Of a stretch of 64,000 bases of DNA, positions 9,073 to 16,911 are shown in pieces; the stretch's first letter is position 1, and the number at the start of each line of letters is the position of its first letter. Both the position numbers and the translations under genes were made by a program. The notes beneath the pieces are model-generated. The model was given only the letters and a program-made list of their open reading frames with translations, ran no database searches and was not told where the DNA came from. Source of the stretch: RPQJ01 sp963777725 (GTDB taxonomy: Bacteria; Pseudomonadota; Gammaproteobacteria; Steroidobacterales; Steroidobacteraceae); NCBI GenBank assembly GCA_963777725.1, contig CAVZRR010000015.1, positions 1 through 64,000 of the forward strand. Direction: 5' to 3'.

Positions 9073-9927
9073 GTGACCCAGAAATTCGAGGGAACCGAGC
9101 GCTACGTCGCGACCGAGGACCTGATGATGGCCGTCAATGCGGCCGTCACGCTCGCGCGGCCGCTGCTCGTCAAGGGCGAGCCCGGCACCGGCAAGACCCA
9201 GCTCGCCGAGGAGGTGGCCGCCGCGCTCGGCATGCCGCTCTACCGCTGGCACATCAAGTCCACGACCAAGGCGCAGCACGGCCTCTACGAGTACGACGCG
9301 GTCTCGCGGCTGCGCGACTCGCAGCTCGGCGACGCCAAGGTGCACGACATCGGCAACTACATCGTCAAGGGCCGGCTCTGGGAGGCGTTCGACAGTGCCC
9401 GCCAGGCGGTGCTGCTGATCGACGAGATCGACAAGGCCGACATCGAGTTCCCGAACGACCTGCTGCTCGAGCTCGACCGGATGGAGTTCTACGTCCACGA
9501 GACGCGCGAGCTCGTCCAGGCGCGCCACCGCCCGGTCGTCGTGATCACCAGCAACAACGAGAAGGAATTGCCGGACGCGTTCCTGCGCCGCTGCTTCTTC
9601 CACTTCATCCGTTTCCCGGACGCGGAGACGATGACGCGCATCGTGGCCGTGCACTTCCCGGACCTGAAGCGCGAGCTGCTGTCGGAAGCGCTGACCGCGT
9701 TCTACAAGCTGCGGGACGTGCCGGGGCTGAAGAAGAAGCCGTCCACGTCGGAGCTGCTCGACTGGCTCAAGCTGCTGCTGGCCGAGGACGTGCCGCCGGA
9801 AGCGCTGCGCACCGACGATCCGCGCAAGAGCCTGCCGCCGTTGCACGGCGCGCTGCTGAAGAACGAGCAGGACGTGCACTTGTTCGAGCAGCTCATCTTC
9901 CTGCAGCGACGTCAGTCGCGCTCCTAG
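9073..9927 (+). CDS. MoxR-family AAA+ ATPase
   Basis: A chaperone-like AAA+ ATPase of 284 residues. Walker A GEPGTGKT is at residues 35-42, Walker B is LLIDEIDKAD, and sensor 1 is ITSNNEKELPDAFLRRC. MoxR proteins usually work with a von Willebrand A partner to mature or insert cofactors in metalloenzymes, as in the CoxD/CoxE, NorQ/NorD and CbbQ/CbbO pairs. The GTG at 9073 is chosen because homology begins right there (TQKFEGTERYV). The VWA partner follows, but two palindromes in a 423-base gap separate them. The substrate is unknown; the Ehr-like operon downstream is one candidate. Confidence 0.92.
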   Translation: MTQKFEGTERYVATEDLMMAVNAAVTLARPLLVKGEPGTGKTQLAEEVAAALGMPLYRWHIKSTTKAQHGLYEYDAVSRLRDSQLGDAKVHDIGNYIVKGRLWEAFDSARQAVLLIDEIDKADIEFPNDLLLELDRMEFYVHETRELVQARHRPVVVITSNNEKELPDAFLRRCFFHFIRFPDAETMTRIVAVHFPDLKRELLSEALTAFYKLRDVPGLKKKPSTSELLDWLKLLLAEDVPPEALRTDDPRKSLPPLHGALLKNEQDVHLFEQLIFLQRRQSRS

Positions 9928-9960
9928 CGCTGGCATGGCTGCGCCGCTGCTCGCCTTCGC

Positions 9961-10070
9961 GGCTTGTGTCTCGGGCGCCTTTCCCGGGACGCCGCAAGCA
10001 CGTCCATGTGGGCTCCGGGCGCGGCGTCCATGCCGCGCACGGCCCGGTAAAGGCGCCCGAGACACAAGCC
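9961..10070 (+). repeat. Palindromic element A, core in plus orientation
   Basis: Perfect 22-base inverted arms (GGCTTGTGTCTCGGGCGCCT and two more bases, 9961-9982, with its complement at 10049-10070) enclose a core of about 66 bases. The pairing continues imperfectly on both sides. The core is nearly identical to the reverse complement of the core in element B, but the arms are unrelated to B's arms. With element B it fills most of the gap between moxR and the VWA gene; no protein-coding signal was seen there. Confidence 0.85.
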
Positions 10071-10206
10071 ACGAAAGCTCGGTTTCGGCCTTGCCGTGCA
10101 CGCAGTCGCGTGTGTCGCCTCGGCTGTTGGGTGAGCTGCCCACTCCCGCGCGCCAGCCGAAGAAGCGCGTCAGCCGATGCGCAGCCAGTGAGGTTCGTCG
10201 CGCGGA

Positions 10207-10314
10207 GCGTCCGGTCGGGATTGCCTGGCCGGGCCGTGCGCGGCATGGACGCCGCGCCCGGAGCCCCCATGGATGGGTTCACGGCGTCCCGGCGAGGCAA
10301 TCCCGACCGGACGC
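10207..10314 (-). repeat. Palindromic element B, core in minus orientation
   Basis: Perfect 20-base arms GCGTCCGGTCGGGATTGCCT (10207-10226) and complement (10295-10314) enclose the same core as element A in the opposite direction, including CTCCGGGCGCGGCGTCCATG on the minus strand. Weaker pairing (GGTTCGTCGCGC) extends outward on each side. It ends 36 bases before the VWA start and may affect expression of that gene. Confidence 0.85.
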
Positions 10315-10350
10315 GACAGCGCGACGAACCGAACCGCAGGCGCAGCGAAA

Positions 10351-11525
10351 GTGCTGACGAAATTCTTCTTCACGCTGCGCGAAGCGGGGATCCCGTCTCG
10401 CTGACCGAGCACCTGACGCTGCTGCAGGCACTCGAAGCGCGCGTCGCCGGCTACAGCGTGGACGACTTCTACTACCTCGCCCGCGCCACGATGGTGAAGG
10501 ACGAGAAGCACTTCGACCGCTTCGACCGCGCGTTCGCGGCGCACTTCAAGGGCATCGAGCAGGCCTTCGCGGGCCTCGGCAAGGAGATCCCGGCCGAGTG
10601 GCTGCGCAAGCTGATCGACCGGCACTTCACCGAGGAGGAGAAGGCGCAGATCGAGGCGCTCGGCGGCTGGGACAAGCTGATGCAGACGCTCGAGGAGCGG
10701 CTGAAGGAGCAGCAGGGGCGCCACGAGGGCGGCAACAAGTGGATCGGCACGGGCGGCACCTCGCCGTTCGGGCACGGCGGGTTCAATCCGGAGGGGATCC
10801 GGATGGGCGGTCCCGGCGGCCAGCGCAAGGCCGTCAAGGTCTGGGAACAACGCGACTACCGCAACCTCGACGACAGCGTCGAGCTCGGCACGCGCAACAT
10901 CAAGGTCGCGCTGCGCAAGCTCCGCCGGTTCGCGCGCGAGGGCGCGGCCGACGAGTTCGACCTCGACGGCACGATCTCATCGACCGCGCGCAACGCCGGG
11001 CTGCTCGACCTGAAGTTCGTGCCGGAGCGGCACAACGCGGTCAAGATCCTGCTGTTCCTCGACGTCGGCGGCTCGATGGAGAGCCACGTGCGCGTCTGCG
11101 AGGAGCTCTTTTCCGCGGCGCGCAGCGAGTTCAAGCACCTCGAGTACTTCTACTTCCACAACTTCCTCTATGAGTCCGTCTGGAAGGACGGCCGCCGCCG
11201 TCACGGCGAGCGCACGCCGACGCTCGAGATCCTGCGCACCTACCCGCCGGACTACCGCGTGATCTTCGTCGGCGATGCCAGCATGAGTCCGTACGAGATC
11301 ATGCAGCCGGGCGGCAGCATCGAGCACTGGAACGACGAGGCGGGTGCGGTGTGGATGCAACGGATCACGCAGCGCTTCCCGAAGCACGCGTGGCTCAACC
11401 CGGAGCCCGAGGATCGCTGGGAGTACATCGCCTCGATCGGCATCACCCGCCAGCTGCTCGAGGACCGGATGTTCCCGCTCACGATCGCGGGGCTCGACCG
11501 GGGCATCAAGGCGCTGAAGGCCTGA
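10351..11525 (+). CDS. CoxE-like von Willebrand factor A domain protein (frame break near the N-terminus)
   Basis: Likely partner of the upstream MoxR ATPase in metalloenzyme maturation. Homology starts at the GTG at 10351 (LTKFFFTLREAGIP), but that frame stops after about 17 codons. The rest (VSLTEHLTLLQALEARV onward) is in another frame, and one missing base near 10393-10396 explains the break. Repaired, the protein is about 391 residues. The C-terminal VWA domain has a MIDAS-type motif LFLDVGGSMESH, with GG in the form common in CoxE relatives, and later YPPDYRVIFVGDASMSPYEI. A downstream start giving a shorter product cannot be excluded. Confidence 0.85.
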
Positions 11526-11533
11526 GCCCCCGC

Positions 11534-11749
11534 CTAGGCGCGCTTGCCGGCCTTGGGCGCCGGCTTCGCCGGTGCAGCATCGCCGGCCGACCAGGGCTTC
11601 CCCGTCCGCTCCTCGATGTATCGCCGGATCAACTGGCGCACGACCTGCGATGGCGTCGTGTCGTCCTCGGCGCACAGGCGCTCGAGCAGCGCCTTCTTGC
11701 GCGGATCGATCAGGATCGTCAGTCGGGCGGTGCGAGCTTCGAGCGCCAA
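11534..11749 (-). CDS. Small ribbon-helix-helix (CopG/Arc-like) protein
   Basis: A 71-residue protein if it starts at the TTG at 11749, which has GAGGA six bases upstream. A longer frame to 11803 lacks a ribosome site. The strand segment TARLTILID is followed by two helices with TPSQVVRQLIRRYIEERTG, the pattern of a ribbon-helix-helix DNA-binding fold, and a basic lysine/alanine-rich tail. No toxin partner is adjacent. It is transcribed away from the complex-I-like operon across an 80-base AT-richer gap, so it could regulate that operon and itself. That role is inferred from position only. Confidence 0.7.
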   Translation of the reverse strand: MALEARTARLTILIDPRKKALLERLCAEDDTTPSQVVRQLIRRYIEERTGKPWSAGDAAPAKPAPKAGKRA

Positions 11750-11829
11750 GCGGAGTCCTCGTCGGGCGACCGGGTCCGGGATTGCAACTGCATGATAATA
11801 CAATTCGCATTAGAGTAGAATTCACGCGC
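11750..11829. promoter_or_regulatory. AT-rich divergent control region of the Ehr-like operon
   Basis: About 50 bases between the small RHH gene and the first antiporter-like gene are much richer in A+T than their surroundings. They contain GATAAT (11794-11799) and TAGAAT (11816-11821) as possible -10 boxes, but neither has a convincing -35. It is the only obvious control region for the seven genes that follow. Confidence 0.35.
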
Positions 11830-13833
11830 ATGGGCGCCGTCGATTCCCCGCTCCAGGCCTGCCTCGCGCTGCTCACGAGCTGGCTCGTGATCGGGGCCGC
11901 GGGCCTGCTCCGGCCCGGCAGCGTCGCATACGTCGGCCGGGTGCTTTTTCCGCTCGGGGCGCTCACCGGCGTCGCGCTGGCAATCGTCGCAGGGGCCAGC
12001 CTCGCGCTGCCGGCCGAGCAAGTCACGCTGCTGATCGGGCTGCCCGACCTGCCGTTTCACGCGCGGCTCGATCCGTTGTCCCGCGTGTTCCTCGTGCTGC
12101 TGGGCGCGGCCTCGGCCGGCGTGTCGATCTTCGCGGCCGGTTACTTCCGCCAGGGACAGGGCACGGCGCCTGGAGTGCTCGGCCTGCAGTACCACCTGTT
12201 CCTGGCCAGCATGGGCTTCGTGCTGCTGGCCGACGACGCCTATGCGTTCATGGTCGCCTGGGAGACGATGGCGCTGTCCTCGTATTTCCTGGTCACGGCG
12301 CAGCACGGCATCCCGGAAATTCGCAGTGCAGGCTTCCTGTACCTGCTGATCGCGCACCTCGGCGCGATCGCGATCCTGCTGTGTTTCGGCATCCTGCAGG
12401 GCGGCACCTGGCAGTTCACGTTCGACGCGATGCGCGCCGCCGACCTGTCGCCTGCCTGGGCCGCCGTCGCGTTCGGGCTGGCGCTGTTCGGCTTCGGCGC
12501 GAAGGCGGGCCTGCTGCCGATGCACGTGTGGCTGCCCGAGGCGCATCCGGCCGCGCCGTCACCGGTCTCGGCGCTGATGAGCGGCGTGATGCTCAAGACC
12601 GCGATCTACGGCGTGCTGCGAGTCACGTTCGACCTGCTCGGCGACCCGGCCTGGTGGTGGGGGCTCGCGCCGGTGGTGCTCGGGCTGGCCACGGCGCTGT
12701 TCGGCGTGGTCTTCGCGGCCGTGCAGACCGACATGAAGCGGCTGCTCGCGTACTCGTCGATCGAGAACATCGGCGTGCTGTTCACCGGGATCGGCCTCGC
12801 CATCGTGTTCCAGGGCGTCGGCATGCAGTCGCTCGCGACGCTGGCGCTGATCGCGGTGCTCTATCACGCGCTCAACCACGCGTTCATGAAGAGCCTGTTG
12901 TTCCTCGGCACCGGCGCCGTGCTGCACGCGACCGGCGAGCGCAACCTCGGCCGGCTCGGCGGCCTGATCCACCGGATGCCCTGGGTGGCCTGGCTGACGC
13001 TGGTCGGCGTGCTCGCGATCGCGGGCCTGCCGCCGTTGAACGGCTTCGTGTCGGAGTGGCTGCTGCTGCAGGCGTTCCTGTTCTCGCACGAGGTCCCCCA
13101 CCAGTTCGTCAACATGCTGCTGCCGCTCGGCGCCGCGATCATCGCGCTCGCGGCTGCGCTCGCGGCCTACGTGATGGTGAAGTTCTTCGGCGTGATCTTC
13201 CTCGGCCAGCCGCGCGAGGCCGCGCTCGCCCAGGCCCATGATGCGGGTGGCTACGAGAAGGCCGGTCTCGCCTGGCTCGCGATCGGGTGCGTGCTGCTCG
13301 GGTTGTTCCCGGCCCAGGTCATCGGCGCGCTGGGCGCGGCCACCGTCCAGCTGATCGGGGCGGCGCCCGCCGCGGAGGCCTCGCCGTGGTGGATGCTCGC
13401 ACCGCTGCCGGGCCGCCAGGTGTCCTATGCGCCGCTGGTGCTGCTGGCCGTGATGCTCTTCGTGCTGGCGGCCACGTCGGTCCTGGTGCGACGGGTCTAC
13501 CGGCGCAAGGTGCGACGCGCCCCGGCCTGGGACTGCGGTTTCGGCCGCACCGATGCCCGCATGCAGGACACGGCGGAGGGCTTCGGCCAGCCCATCCGCC
13601 ACATCTTCCAGGCGTTCTTCACGATGGAGCGCGAGCTGCCGTCGCCGTTCGACCACGCGCCGCGGTACCGCGTCGTGGTCGGCGACCGGATCTGGCGCGC
13701 GCTCTACGAGCCCGTGGGCGGAATCGTGCAACGAGTGGCGGATTCGCTCGCGTGGTTGCAGCAGGGCCGCATCTCCGCGTACCTGTTGTACAGCTTCATC
13801 ACGCTCGTCGTGCTGCTGGCGGTGGTGCTGTGA
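11830..13833 (+). CDS. Hydrogenase-4/complex-I-like antiporter subunit (HyfB/NuoL type)
   Basis: Polytopic inner-membrane protein of 667 residues, related to Mrp antiporter and NuoL subunits that drive ion translocation. Key charged residues are visible: the glutamate in AWETMALSSYFLV, and the lysine in GVMLKTAIYG after the HVWLPEAHPAAPSPVSALMSG signature. The soluble C-terminal stretch CGFGRTDARMQDTAEGFGQPI is typical of HyfB-like proteins. The ATG at 11830 gives an N-terminus that begins in a membrane helix. The next gene overlaps its stop codon. First gene of a tightly packed six-subunit operon; see the large subunit for why this is not a hydrogenase. Confidence 0.9.
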   Translation: MGAVDSPLQACLALLTSWLVIGAAGLLRPGSVAYVGRVLFPLGALTGVALAIVAGASLALPAEQVTLLIGLPDLPFHARLDPLSRVFLVLLGAASAGVSIFAAGYFRQGQGTAPGVLGLQYHLFLASMGFVLLADDAYAFMVAWETMALSSYFLVTAQHGIPEIRSAGFLYLLIAHLGAIAILLCFGILQGGTWQFTFDAMRAADLSPAWAAVAFGLALFGFGAKAGLLPMHVWLPEAHPAAPSPVSALMSGVMLKTAIYGVLRVTFDLLGDPAWWWGLAPVVLGLATALFGVVFAAVQTDMKRLLAYSSIENIGVLFTGIGLAIVFQGVGMQSLATLALIAVLYHALNHAFMKSLLFLGTGAVLHATGERNLGRLGGLIHRMPWVAWLTLVGVLAIAGLPPLNGFVSEWLLLQAFLFSHEVPHQFVNMLLPLGAAIIALAAALAAYVMVKFFGVIFLGQPREAALAQAHDAGGYEKAGLAWLAIGCVLLGLFPAQVIGALGAATVQLIGAAPAAEASPWWMLAPLPGRQVSYAPLVLLAVMLFVLAATSVLVRRVYRRKVRRAPAWDCGFGRTDARMQDTAEGFGQPIRHIFQAFFTMERELPSPFDHAPRYRVVVGDRIWRALYEPVGGIVQRVADSLAWLQQGRISAYLLYSFITLVVLLAVVL

Positions 13834-14780
13834 ACGGACTCGCCTGGCTGACGCAGTTCCTCGAGGTGCTGGCTGCGCTGGCGCTCGCGCCGCTGTTCCT
13901 CGGCTGGGTGAACCAGTGCCGCGCCTGGCTGCAGAACCGGCGCGCGCCGAGCGTGTGGCTGCCTTATCGCGGCATCCGCAAGCTGTTCCACAAGGACGCC
14001 GTGATCGCGGAGCACGCGTCGCCGCTGTTTCGCGCGGCGCCTTACGTCGTGTTCGGCGCGATGGTGGCTGCCGCTGCGATCATCCCCTCGATGGGCACCG
14101 GCCTGCCGTTCACGTCGGCCGCGGACGCGATCGCGCTGGTGGGCCTGCTGGCCGTCGCGAGGGTGTTCATGTCGCTCGCGGCGATGGACATCGGCACGGC
14201 CTTCGGCACGCTGGGCGCGCGCCGCGACATGATGGTCGGGTTCCTCGCCGAGCCGGCGCTGCTGATGGTCATCTTCGTCGCCTCGCTGATCTCCGCGACG
14301 ACCGCACTGCCGTTGATCGCGGAGCGGTTGATGACCCAGGCGCCGGGGCTCTACCCGAGCCTCGCGTTCACGGCAGTCGCCTTCACGATGGTGCTGCTCG
14401 CGGAGAACGCGCGCATCCCGGTGGACAATCCGGCCACGCACCTCGAGCTCACGATGATCCACGAGGCGATGCTGCTCGAGTACTCCGCCCGGCACCTCGC
14501 GCTGATGGAGTGGGCCGCGGCACTCAAGCTCTTCAACTATGCGTGCATCGGCTTCGCGCTGTTCGTGCCGTGGGGCGCTTCGACCGGGGAAGCCGGGCCG
14601 GGCGCGTTGCTGCTGTCCGTGCCGGTGCTCGGCCTGAAGCTGCTCGTCGCCGGCATCTGGCTCGCGGCCCTCGAGACCGTGTCCGCCAAGCTGCGCGTGT
14701 TCCGGGCGCCGGAGTTCCTCGCCACCGCGTTCATGTTCGCCGTGCTCGGCCTGCTCGTGCACCTGCTGCTGGGAGCCTGA
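13830..14780 (+). CDS. Complex-I-like membrane subunit (HyfC/NuoH type)
   Basis: A 316-residue membrane protein of the NuoH/HyfC family, which joins the antiporter arm to the soluble arm. Features include the charged cytoplasmic loop LPYRGIRKLFHKDAV and the conserved ENARIPVDNPATHLELTMIH segment. The GTG start overlaps the preceding stop (GTGA), indicating translational coupling. About eight hydrophobic helices are apparent. Confidence 0.92.
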   Translation: MNGLAWLTQFLEVLAALALAPLFLGWVNQCRAWLQNRRAPSVWLPYRGIRKLFHKDAVIAEHASPLFRAAPYVVFGAMVAAAAIIPSMGTGLPFTSAADAIALVGLLAVARVFMSLAAMDIGTAFGTLGARRDMMVGFLAEPALLMVIFVASLISATTALPLIAERLMTQAPGLYPSLAFTAVAFTMVLLAENARIPVDNPATHLELTMIHEAMLLEYSARHLALMEWAAALKLFNYACIGFALFVPWGASTGEAGPGALLLSVPVLGLKLLVAGIWLAALETVSAKLRVFRAPEFLATAFMFAVLGLLVHLLLGA

Positions 14781-14783
14781 GCA

Positions 14784-15452
14784 ATGAGCGGCACGCCCTT
14801 CGACCTGCAACTGCTGAACGCCTGTGCGGCGCTGCTGCTGCTGGTGTCGTTCGCGATGCTCTCGCAGCGGCGCATCGTGACGCTGGTGGACCTGCTCGCG
14901 CTGCAGGGCGCGCTGCTCTGCATCGCGACGCTGCTGCTCGCGTGGCGCACCGGCAAGAACCACCTGTACGTCTCGGCGGCGCTCACGTTCAGCCTGAAGG
15001 TGGTGCTGCTGCCGTGGCTGCTGCACCGGCTGATCCGGCGCCTCGAGGTGTACTGGGACACCGAGCCGCTGCTCAACGTGCCCGGCACGATGCTGATCGG
15101 GCTCGTGACGGTCGTGTTCGCGTTCGGCCTCGCGCAACCGATCGCCGAGCTCGCCAACACCGCGACGCGCAACGCGATCGGCATCGCGGTCGCCGTGATC
15201 CTGCTCGCGTTCATCACGATGATCACGCGGCGCAAGGCGATGTCGCAGGTGGTCGGATTCCTGTCGATGGAGAACGGGCTGTTCTTCGGCGCGATGAGCG
15301 CGACCTACGGCATGCCGATGATCGTCGAGCTGGGCGTCGCGCTCGACGTGCTGGTGGCGATGCTGGTGCTGGGCGTCTTCTTCTTCCAGATCCGCGAGCA
15401 GTTCGACAGCCTCGACCTGCACCACCTGGAATCGCTGAAGGAGGACCAGTAG
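14784..15452 (+). CDS. Hydrogenase-4 membrane subunit HyfE-like (NuoK-like domain)
   Basis: A 222-residue membrane protein of the HyfE family. The C-terminal half resembles NuoK, with the buried glutamates in SMENGLF and MIVELGVALD. The start lies three bases after the preceding stop. HyfE-type subunits occur in group 4 hydrogenases and related complexes, not in ordinary respiratory complex I, which helps classify the operon. Confidence 0.9.
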   Translation: MSGTPFDLQLLNACAALLLLVSFAMLSQRRIVTLVDLLALQGALLCIATLLLAWRTGKNHLYVSAALTFSLKVVLLPWLLHRLIRRLEVYWDTEPLLNVPGTMLIGLVTVVFAFGLAQPIAELANTATRNAIGIAVAVILLAFITMITRRKAMSQVVGFLSMENGLFFGAMSATYGMPMIVELGVALDVLVAMLVLGVFFFQIREQFDSLDLHHLESLKEDQ

Positions 15453-16910
15453 GTGGAGTTCGTGGTCCTGCTCGCCACGCCGATCGCCGGGGCGCTGCTG
15501 CTCGCGGTCTGGGGCGACCGGCGCTGGGCGGCCGAGATCAACATCGGGCTCAGCTTCGGCACGTTCCTCGCCGCCGCCGCACTGACGATCCGCGTCATCG
15601 GCGAAGGCAACCTGGTCGCCTGGCGGGAGCAGTTCTTCCTCGACCCGTTCAACGTCTTCCTGGTCGCGCTGACGGCTTTCGTGGGCCTGACGACCGCCAT
15701 CTTCTCGCGGCCGTACATGCGCGTCGAAGTCGAGCACGGCCGCCTGAGCGCGCGCCGCCTGCGTCTCTACCACAGCATGTACCAGCTCTTCATGGCGATG
15801 ATGCTGGTCGCGCTCACGACCAACAACATGGGATTGCTGTGGGTGGCCATGGAGGCGGCCACGCTGTCCACCGTGCTGCTGGTGACGCTGTACCGGACGC
15901 CCGCGAGCCTCGAGGCCGGCTGGAAGTACTTCATCCTGTGCGGCGTCGGCATCGCGCAGGCGCTGTTCGGCACGATCCTGCTGTATTTCGCCGCCGAGAA
16001 GGTGCTGGGCGCGGAGGGCGTCAGCGCGCTGCTGTGGACGCACCTGTCGGCCGTCAAGGGGGAGCTCGAGCCCACGGTGCTCGGCCTCGCGTTCGTGTTC
16101 CTGCTGGTCGGTTACGGCACCAAGGTGGGCCTCGCGCCACTGCACAACTGGCTGCCGGACGCGCACGCGGAGGGTCCGACACCGGTCTCCGCCGTGCTGT
16201 CGGGCCTGCTGCTCAACGTCGCGATCTACGCGGTCGTGCGCTGCAAGGTGCTGGTCGAGGGCTCGCTGCAGTCCACGCTGCCGTCGAACATGCTGATGGG
16301 CTTCGGGCTGCTGTCCGTGGTGCTCGCGGCGTTCTTCCTCTGGCGCCAGCGCGACATCAAGCGGCTGTTCGCGTACTCGTCGATCGAGCACATGGGCATC
16401 GTCACGTTCGCGTTCGGCATGGGCGGCGCCGTGGCGAATTTCGCGGCGCTGCTGCACATGACGGTGCACTCGCTGACCAAGTCCGCGATCTTCTTCGCGG
16501 TGGGCCACGCGGCCCAGAAAGCAGGTTCGCAGCGCATCGAGGACATCCGCGGCCTGCTGGCGATGAACCCGACGATCGGCTGGGGCCTGATGCTGGGGTC
16601 ACTGGCGATCCTCGGCATGCCGCCGTTCGGCGTCTTCGCGAGCGAGTTCCTGATCCTGACCACGGCGATGAAGCAGCAACCCTGGGCGACGCCGATCCTG
16701 CTCGTCGCGCTCGGCGTCGCGTTCGCGGCGATCTTCGGCCGCGTGCAGTCGATGGTGTTCGGCGCTCCGACGGGGCGCCGGCTGCCGCACCAGCCGGCAC
16801 TGCTGCCGGTGTTCGCGCATCTCGCGATCGTGCTGTTGCTCGGGCTGTACATCCCCCCGTACCTCGCCGAGTGGTATCGCGCGGCAGCACGCATGATCGG
16901 AGGCGGCTGA
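15453..16910 (+). CDS. Hydrogenase-4 antiporter-like subunit (HyfF/NuoN type)
   Basis: Second antiporter-like subunit, 485 residues, with a GTG start directly after the preceding stop. The signature LHNWLPDAHAEGPTPVSAVLSG is interrupted at the position where the first antiporter has lysine: here the sequence is GLLLNVAIYA, with asparagine. Other conserved charges such as KRLFAYSSIEHMG are kept. The asparagine may be normal for HyfF proteins. The operon has two antiporter-like subunits, against three in E. coli Hyf and one in FHL-1. Confidence 0.92.
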   Translation: MEFVVLLATPIAGALLLAVWGDRRWAAEINIGLSFGTFLAAAALTIRVIGEGNLVAWREQFFLDPFNVFLVALTAFVGLTTAIFSRPYMRVEVEHGRLSARRLRLYHSMYQLFMAMMLVALTTNNMGLLWVAMEAATLSTVLLVTLYRTPASLEAGWKYFILCGVGIAQALFGTILLYFAAEKVLGAEGVSALLWTHLSAVKGELEPTVLGLAFVFLLVGYGTKVGLAPLHNWLPDAHAEGPTPVSAVLSGLLLNVAIYAVVRCKVLVEGSLQSTLPSNMLMGFGLLSVVLAAFFLWRQRDIKRLFAYSSIEHMGIVTFAFGMGGAVANFAALLHMTVHSLTKSAIFFAVGHAAQKAGSQRIEDIRGLLAMNPTIGWGLMLGSLAILGMPPFGVFASEFLILTTAMKQQPWATPILLVALGVAFAAIFGRVQSMVFGAPTGRRLPHQPALLPVFAHLAIVLLLGLYIPPYLAEWYRAAARMIGGG

Positions 16911-16911
16911 C

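Noticed and set aside
9966..10350. In-frame N-terminal extension of the VWA protein
   Set aside because: It is read from the two palindromes and has no homology; the family N-terminus is found at 10351 in another frame.
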